Assembly (NCBI GenBank): GCA_007122555.1
Contig: SKTL01000315.1
Location: 1-7,504 of the forward strand
DNA length: 7,504 bases
Direction of reading: 5' to 3'
Source: Thermomicrobiaceae bacterium
GTDB lineage: Bacteria > Chloroflexota > Chloroflexia > Thermomicrobiales > Thermomicrobiaceae
Positions 6,501 through 7,504 of this stretch are shown piece by piece. Made by a program: the position numbers and the translations under genes. The stretch's first letter is position 1; each line of letters opens with the position of its first letter. Under the pieces are notes generated by a model. It saw nothing but the letters and a program-made list of their open reading frames with translations, did no database searches and was not told where the DNA came from.

Positions 6501-6548
6501 CCGGCGACTGGGTCGTACGGTACGACCGTTCCCGGTTTCAGTCGCTGG
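6501..6548. other. Nested inverted-repeat structure downstream of the response regulator
   Basis: CCGGCGACTG (6501-6510) pairs with CAGTCGCTGG (6539-6548) over 10 positions, with one G-T wobble (6503 and 6546). Immediately inside it is a 17-bp dyad, GGTCGTAC (6511-6518) and GTACGACC (6520-6527) around a central G. As RNA the two stems stack coaxially and leave 11 nt (6528-6538) unpaired on one side. There is no T-run after it, so it is not a standard terminator. As DNA the inner dyad resembles a dimeric repressor operator. It lies about 50 nt after the regulator's stop and upstream of the mgtE promoter. Confidence 0.6.
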
Positions 6549-6591
6549 AGTCATCTCGACGACTGCCCCCGAACCACACACCAGATTCAGG

Positions 6592-6620
6592 TTGACAAGC
6601 CGGGCTTGACCCGGTCAAAT
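6592..6620 (+). promoter_or_regulatory. mgtE: Predicted sigma-70 promoter of mgtE with overlapping dyads
   Basis: A perfect TTGACA -35 (6592-6597) is separated by 17 nt from TCAAAT (6615-6620), a 4-of-6 match to the -10 consensus. Transcription would start near 6627, leaving a leader of about 63 nt. Two dyads cover the promoter: CAAGCC-G-GGCTTG (6596-6608) and TTGACC-C-GGTCAA (6606-6618). These could be operator sites for a repressor acting in the spacer. Confidence 0.6.
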
Positions 6621-6689
6621 TCACGGTGCTGTCGCAGTTCAAAGCGGCGTTGTCTTCGTCTCACTGCATGCATGCCCGGAAGGTAACTC

Positions 6690-7504
6690 GTGAGCATCAA
6701 CGAACGCGAGCAGGATCTCGTTGACCTCATACGTACTGAACAGCGAGACGAACTGCGCTCGCTGCTGACCACTGCCGCGCGCGAAGGTCGCCTGTCCGAC
6801 ATGCTGGCCGAGCTTTCCACGAGGGATGTTCACCACTTGGCGGACACCCTGGGTGACGATGATCTCGGGGAGCTCCTCGGCGAGATGGAGCCGTCCGATG
6901 CTGCTCAGTTGCTGACCAGGCTGGCGGTCCGCAACGCGGCCGACGTGCTGGAAGCGATGGATCCGGACGACGCAGCGGACGTTGTCGGCGAGTTCGACGA
7001 CTACGATGCGAACCGTCTTCTGATCGAAATGGAGCCGGTCGAAGCGGCAGAGCTGCGCCAGTTGCTCTCCTACGAGCCGGATACCGCCGGCGGGCGGATG
7101 ACTCCGGCGTTCATCGCTATCTCGCCGGATCTTCGCGCTGATCAGGCCGTCGTCGCGCTCAGACAGCTCTCGGAAGAAGCCGAAACGATCAACTACGTGT
7201 ACGTCACTGACGATCAGGATCATCTGATTGGCGTGCTCTCCCTGCGCGGGCTGGTGCTCAGCCCGCCGGAAACGCCGGTGCGCAACGTCATGGTGACCGA
7301 TCTGGTTACCGTCACCGTCGATGCGGACCAGGAAATCGCCGCTCAGACGCTGACCGACTACGACCTGCTGGCGCTGCCAGTCGTCGACGAACACGGACGG
7401 CTGCAGGGGATCATCACCTCGGATGACGTCTCGGACATTATCGAGCAGGAAACAACGGAGGATATGGAGCGACTCGGTGGTTCGGCGCCGCTGGAAGAAC
7501 CGTA
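6690..7504 (+). CDS. mgtE: Magnesium transporter MgtE, N-terminal cytosolic half, 3' truncated by window edge
   Basis: MgtE is a homodimeric, Mg2+-gated channel of the inner membrane that takes up Mg2+; its cytosolic part closes the pore when Mg2+ is plentiful. The visible 271 residues cover the helical N domain (about 36-133, with repeated helix pairs rich in Asp and Glu), the YEPDTAGGRMTP junction (128-139), CBS domain 1 (about 138-192), CBS domain 2 (about 200-256), and the start of the plug helix (TTEDMERLGGSAPLEEP, 255-271). The membrane domain lies beyond the right edge. The start is GTG at 6690: an in-frame TAA (6684-6686) lies just upstream, and AAGG (6680-6683) is 6 nt away. No stop interrupts the frame to the edge. 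The GTG start and open end make it easy to miss in ATG-based scans; a minus-strand frame at 6639-7394 is only its shadow. No M-box riboswitch is recognisable in the leader. Confidence 0.95.
   Translation, partial: MSINEREQDLVDLIRTEQRDELRSLLTTAAREGRLSDMLAELSTRDVHHLADTLGDDDLGELLGEMEPSDAAQLLTRLAVRNAADVLEAMDPDDAADVVGEFDDYDANRLLIEMEPVEAAELRQLLSYEPDTAGGRMTPAFIAISPDLRADQAVVALRQLSEEAETINYVYVTDDQDHLIGVLSLRGLVLSPPETPVRNVMVTDLVTVTVDADQEIAAQTLTDYDLLALPVVDEHGRLQGIITSDDVSDIIEQETTEDMERLGGSAPLEEP

Noticed and set aside
6672..6686. Four-codon leader frame (MPGR, stop) ending just before the mgtE GTG, reminiscent of Mg2+-responsive leader peptides
   Set aside because: It has no ribosome site of its own and is short enough to arise by chance; it serves only to exclude an upstream start for mgtE.
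6450..6689. M-box (ykoK) Mg2+ riboswitch before mgtE
   Set aside because: None of the conserved core strings I know is visible, and the predicted leader of about 63 nt is too short for it.
6639..7394. Long minus-strand frame of 251 codons
   Set aside because: It is antisense to mgtE, whose plus-strand frame gives a clear N-domain and two CBS domains; the minus frame shows no known motif.

Overview
The window is an ordinary-looking stretch of a moderately GC-rich bacterial chromosome (roughly 60% GC by eye) with seven protein-coding genes, no RNA gene, no CRISPR array and no transposase. The gene content fits a free-living bacterium: cobalamin-independent methionine synthase, a class I aminotransferase, an ECF sigma/anti-sigma pair, a SIMPL protein, a NarL-type regulator and MgtE. 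The style of the proteins and the nested CCCTCACCCC-type palindromic repeat remind me of Chloroflexota (Thermomicrobia-like), but this is recall without a search and only a weak assignment.

Layout. (1) 1-1542, plus: the C-terminal two thirds of metE, cut by the left edge. (2) 1564-1655: a REP/MITE-like palindromic element, followed by a textbook intrinsic terminator for metE (1662-1691). (3) 1763-2944, plus: a PLP-dependent class I aminotransferase on its own transcript. (4) 2975-2997: a perfect hairpin between convergent genes, probably a two-way terminator. (5) 5507 down to 3026, minus: an ECF sigma factor, its zinc-finger membrane anti-sigma factor and a secreted or membrane-anchored SIMPL-domain protein. 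(6) 5508-5735: a divergent promoter region with an inverted repeat. (7) 5736-6449, plus: a NarL/FixJ response regulator with no kinase in view. (8) 6450-6689: an intergenic region with a compound stem structure and a near-consensus promoter. (9) 6690-7504, plus: the N-terminal half of the Mg2+ transporter MgtE, starting at GTG and cut by the right edge.

How the genes may work together. The minus-strand trio reads as a cell-envelope signalling unit. The membrane anti-sigma factor holds the sigma factor through its HxxxCxxC domain and exposes a very acidic, lysine-free loop outside the membrane. The gene after it, for the SIMPL protein, has an ECF-type promoter (GGAAC-17-CGTC on the minus strand) in front of it and is the obvious candidate target. 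The response regulator is divergent from this operon and shares its control region. metE and the aminotransferase could be linked through methionine chemistry, but a terminator separates them and the aminotransferase substrate cannot be read from the sequence.

I did not find an unmistakably new system. The best leads are the anti-sigma factor's acidic two-helix architecture with its predicted target promoter, and the nested inverted-repeat structure at 6501-6548 upstream of mgtE.
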